DNA of 64,000 nucleotides from Lates calcarifer (lineage: Eukaryota; Chordata; Actinopteri; Centropomidae): positions 24,438,885 through 24,502,884 of the forward strand of contig NC_066838.1 of NCBI RefSeq assembly GCF_001640805.2, given 5' to 3'. The first letter of the stretch is position 1, and each line of letters opens with the position of its first letter. Position numbers and translations under genes: made by a program. Below are positions 60,831-64,000 of the stretch, piece by piece. The notes beneath the pieces are model-generated. The model was not told where the DNA came from and ran no database searches. It saw nothing but the letters and a program-made list of their open reading frames with translations.

Positions 60831-63800
60831 GGGGGAACTGACTTTTGTTGCAGTTGGATCTTTACTATAGACCTTTTATTATAATTTACACGTCTGTTTT
60901 TCAGATTAATTGGCTTCATTCTTCTTTAGCTTTAGCTAAAAACATATAAAACTGTATGAAGTGGTCAGGATTTTTAATTAATTTACATTTTAGTGATACC
61001 ACCCAGGGTTGGACACAGTTGTGTTGTGTACTTGCTTTGCTAGGTGTGTGTTACTACAAAGAAGACGACTTCTTAAACATCACATTTGCTCTTAACAACC
61101 TTCACTGACTTTAGAAACGTGCAGAAAAAAAACACAAGCAGCCCAAGCTGATCTATCACAGTTCAATTGGTCCCCACATGGTGTCTTTGTTGCTGCCGTA
61201 GCCCAGACATGTACCTACATTTTTGAGAAGGTGCATGTCGGCCACGGTGTAGCCTACAGCGTAACCTCAGTGTCTATGCATGTAGCCGTTGGTAGGGTGT
61301 AACCTCTTAACCCAGGAGTGTAATTCCATTTTTAAAAGCTCTGCTTCATCTGCATCTGTGCTCTAGTTGTTGGCGTTTGTCACCAGGAGATGACACTGCT
61401 CTCCTGTTATCCACTTCTGCATTGTTTCTCCTTCACTGGCTCAGTTTCGTCCTTTCTCCTTTTCTTTCTTTTAGTCTGTCTGTTCTTGAGGTTCTCTGAT
61501 ATACATACATTTATTTTTGCAGAGGCAATAAAACACACTCAGCTGTCAGATTCGTGCCTTTCCAAACCCACAGCACCATGCAGCTCATTTGTTTTCAGCT
61601 TTGTCACACACAAGTGGTTTTAAGCTCCATTTCCCTGGAGGTGTGTAGACAGTAGCTTTGTGTGTGTATTTGTGTGTGTTAGGAGAAGGGTGGTGGTGGG
61701 GGACACAAAGCTTTTGCTGTAAGCAGTTATTCTGTTAATATTAAATTTTCGGGAAGAGAGCTGAAGAATCATATCTAGTTTACTTACGGCCACAGTTTGG
61801 GGATTTCAGAGAAGAAAAGAAGTCTGCTGCCAATCTGCATCTTTAAAAAAATGTTTTGTTGTAGTAACGCTGTGTCATGCTGAAACTGTCATGTGACATC
61901 TGCTTCTATGTTTATTTTCAGTGTTGAGTTTGCATGTTCTGACTTATTCTGAATGTGTTTGGGAAGAGAGACGCCCTTATTTGTTCGGATAATTTCCTCA
62001 AACATAGTTCTTCCATTTGTTTATGTCCATGATTCTCAAACTGGGGAGCCATAGCTTGGGGAACCACAAAATAATTTGCAATAAATGAATTAAGTTATGG
62101 ATGAATAAAAACTCTGATATGATTGATTCCAAATCACATTTTCATTTGAATAAAGACGAGTTGTGATTAAAAGCATTCAAATTTAATTTGTTTAAGTTCA
62201 TTTCTATAAAACAGGTCTGAAATATTTAGGTTGAAAGGTTTAAAATAAATTAAAAAATAAAAATAATTCCTACAGCATCTAGGAGTATAAATAGCAGTAA
62301 ACAGCATGAGGATTATTATTATGAGCTTCACCCCTGTAACTGGTCCCTGTCCCTAAAAAGTGTGAGAACTAATATGATAACATATTTATCATGATATGGA
62401 TATTAGCAGGTGCCACATACTGTACACTCCAAACCCGACGGGGACGGTGGACACCCACATAGTTCTGTTTACACTAGGTTGGGTGTTTACACAGGCAGCC
62501 ATGTTCACACATGTACAGTCTGTGGGGACATAAATTTAGGGCTGCAAGTGCACGTTGTACATGAAGACGTGTACGCCGTGCAGCCGCTCATGAGCGTATT
62601 ATAGTAGACATTAAGCGGTGCATGTGGTTCATCAAATCTGAGGATATTCTGAAAATCCAGAACCAGTTCATTTCAGACTCGCATCTCGCAACAGGAAGAC
62701 AACATCTCTTCAACAAACACAGAGTGTGCAGAGTCTTCTCTCAGTCTGTCCCTCCTGTAGATTCGCGATGAGATAACCAGAATCAGCTGACCTTCCTGAG
62801 TCATGAGAGTCCTGTAAACTATGTGGAAACACATGCACTTTAACCATTAAAATCACCTTTTTTTTATAACTCAATATCCAGAAAATAGAGCTGTTACACA
62901 GCACTCAGTCTCAACAGAAACACAGTATATATTTACTGCAGATCTACATATTTACTGAGAGAAAGTGCAAATGCAAAGATTGATTTTGGGATTAAGAACC
63001 AATATTGGATCTTGTAAATGTCATAAACATGTATATTTTTTATCAAACCATCCACAGGAGGTGATAAATCACCAAGATATGCAACAATGCTCCAACAGAG
63101 GCAGAAAAAAGAAGCTCGTTAACATGAATATAGATGAATTTTTAAATACTTCGGTCAATAAGTCTGAAGTATTATTATTATTGAATTATTGAGTATTTCT
63201 ATTTCAGCGTCAGAAGCCTACGTTATCTTTTTTTCCTCTGAGCTTTGTGATGTTTGACAGATCCAACCAGTGAACTGAACTGTGTTTCTGACCTTGTCTT
63301 CACTTGTGCTCCTCAGACGTACCCTGAGGGCTGTCCCAGGTATTAACTACATCATAAGCTGCTGCCTCTGCAAAACCGGGTGGTAAATACTCACAGATTC
63401 TCTGTGGAAATTTGACCTGTGCCTTCATGTTAGTAAATCTTCTCCCATCTTTCTTCGTGGATCAGTTATTTGGGCGACGTTGGCTCAGATTGAAGTTTTT
63501 TTTGGTTTGTTTTAATTGTTATAAAACAGTTTCAACCAGCACTGAGATACAAACTATAACTGAATTTTGTTATTCTGTATTCACATGTTTTCATCTTTTC
63601 ACGGCTTCCGCTCTCTGGTAACTGTTTACCTCTTTCCCTGGAGTAACACATGTTTTTTTCTTCCTGTAAAACTGTTACTTTTTACGACTTTGTCCCAATA
63701 AATCACGGCTGGTGGCAACACATGCTGGCATTGGAGCCGCAAGTTAATTTTGGGCAACATCTTCCCAGCAGTGGTAATGCTGATAATAAATGGAGTGTAT

Positions 63801-64000
63801 TAAAAGGTGATGAAAAGCTCCACATGGGCAGTGAGTGATGAGGTGTCAGCGAAGGGCAACAGTGCGGGTCCTTGGGTCTCGCGCAGGGATGACTGACTGG
63901 TCAAACCTGCGAAGTGAACATGTGTCTGCATTGTTTTCCGGCGTTGTTTCGTGACATAACTTTAGTGGGGGTGGTTGCGTTGTGGTTAAATGTTATTGTC
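60831..64000. other. Non-coding sequence to the end of the window, no recognised gene
   Basis: AT-rich. Short ORFs on both strands have no recognisable domain or convincing splice context. No further spryd3 exon was found. Confidence 0.4.

Noticed and set aside
63316..63341. Micro-exon-like block between CTCAG and GTATTA
   Set aside because: Only about 25 bases, weak donor, no protein match.
1..64000. CRISPR arrays, bacterial operons, tRNA or rRNA genes
   Set aside because: None seen. The sequence is vertebrate nuclear DNA, and no cloverleaf or rRNA-like segment was recognised by eye.

Overview
This window is vertebrate nuclear DNA, most likely from a percomorph teleost fish. It has small exons with GT/AG introns, long AT-rich non-coding stretches, no operons, and abundant short palindromic (MITE-like) repeats of the kind common in spiny-rayed fish. 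All product names come from recognising the translated protein; no database search was possible.

Layout, left to right. (1) Positions 387-2588, + strand: the last two coding exons of an AGAP-type ArfGAP, probably agap2, cut by the window edge. (2) 3764-4450: an old tandem repeat of about 62 bp. (3) 5997-9724, +: zbtb39, a BTB/C2H2 zinc-finger factor, with a non-coding first exon ending at 5196. (4) 12350-13445, -: gpr182, a class A GPCR (atypical chemokine receptor). (5) 19607-28728, -: pip4k2c, all ten coding exons. (6) 34425-37007, -: igfbp6, all four coding exons. (7) 42238-48205, +: the first five coding exons of spryd3, with a likely non-coding exon 1 ending at 41089. The final 15.8 kb holds no recognisable further spryd3 exon. 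It contains repeats, a 750 bp pyrimidine tract and a Tc1/mariner fossil.

The genes do not form one pathway. They are a conserved neighbourhood: in human, AGAP2, ZBTB39, GPR182 and PIP4K2C lie in 12q13.3-q14.1, while IGFBP6 and SPRYD3 lie together in 12q13.13. Here the two groups are directly adjacent.

The main oddity is technical or evolutionary. Three genes carry five apparent frameshifts (zbtb39 three, gpr182 one, pip4k2c one). Every one behaves as a single extra base, and exon-length arithmetic supports this. An insertion-biased long-read consensus is the simplest explanation. I found no novel multi-gene system. The more interesting biology is the extra coding introns in zbtb39, the cysteine-poor igfbp6 N-domain, and the repeat families.
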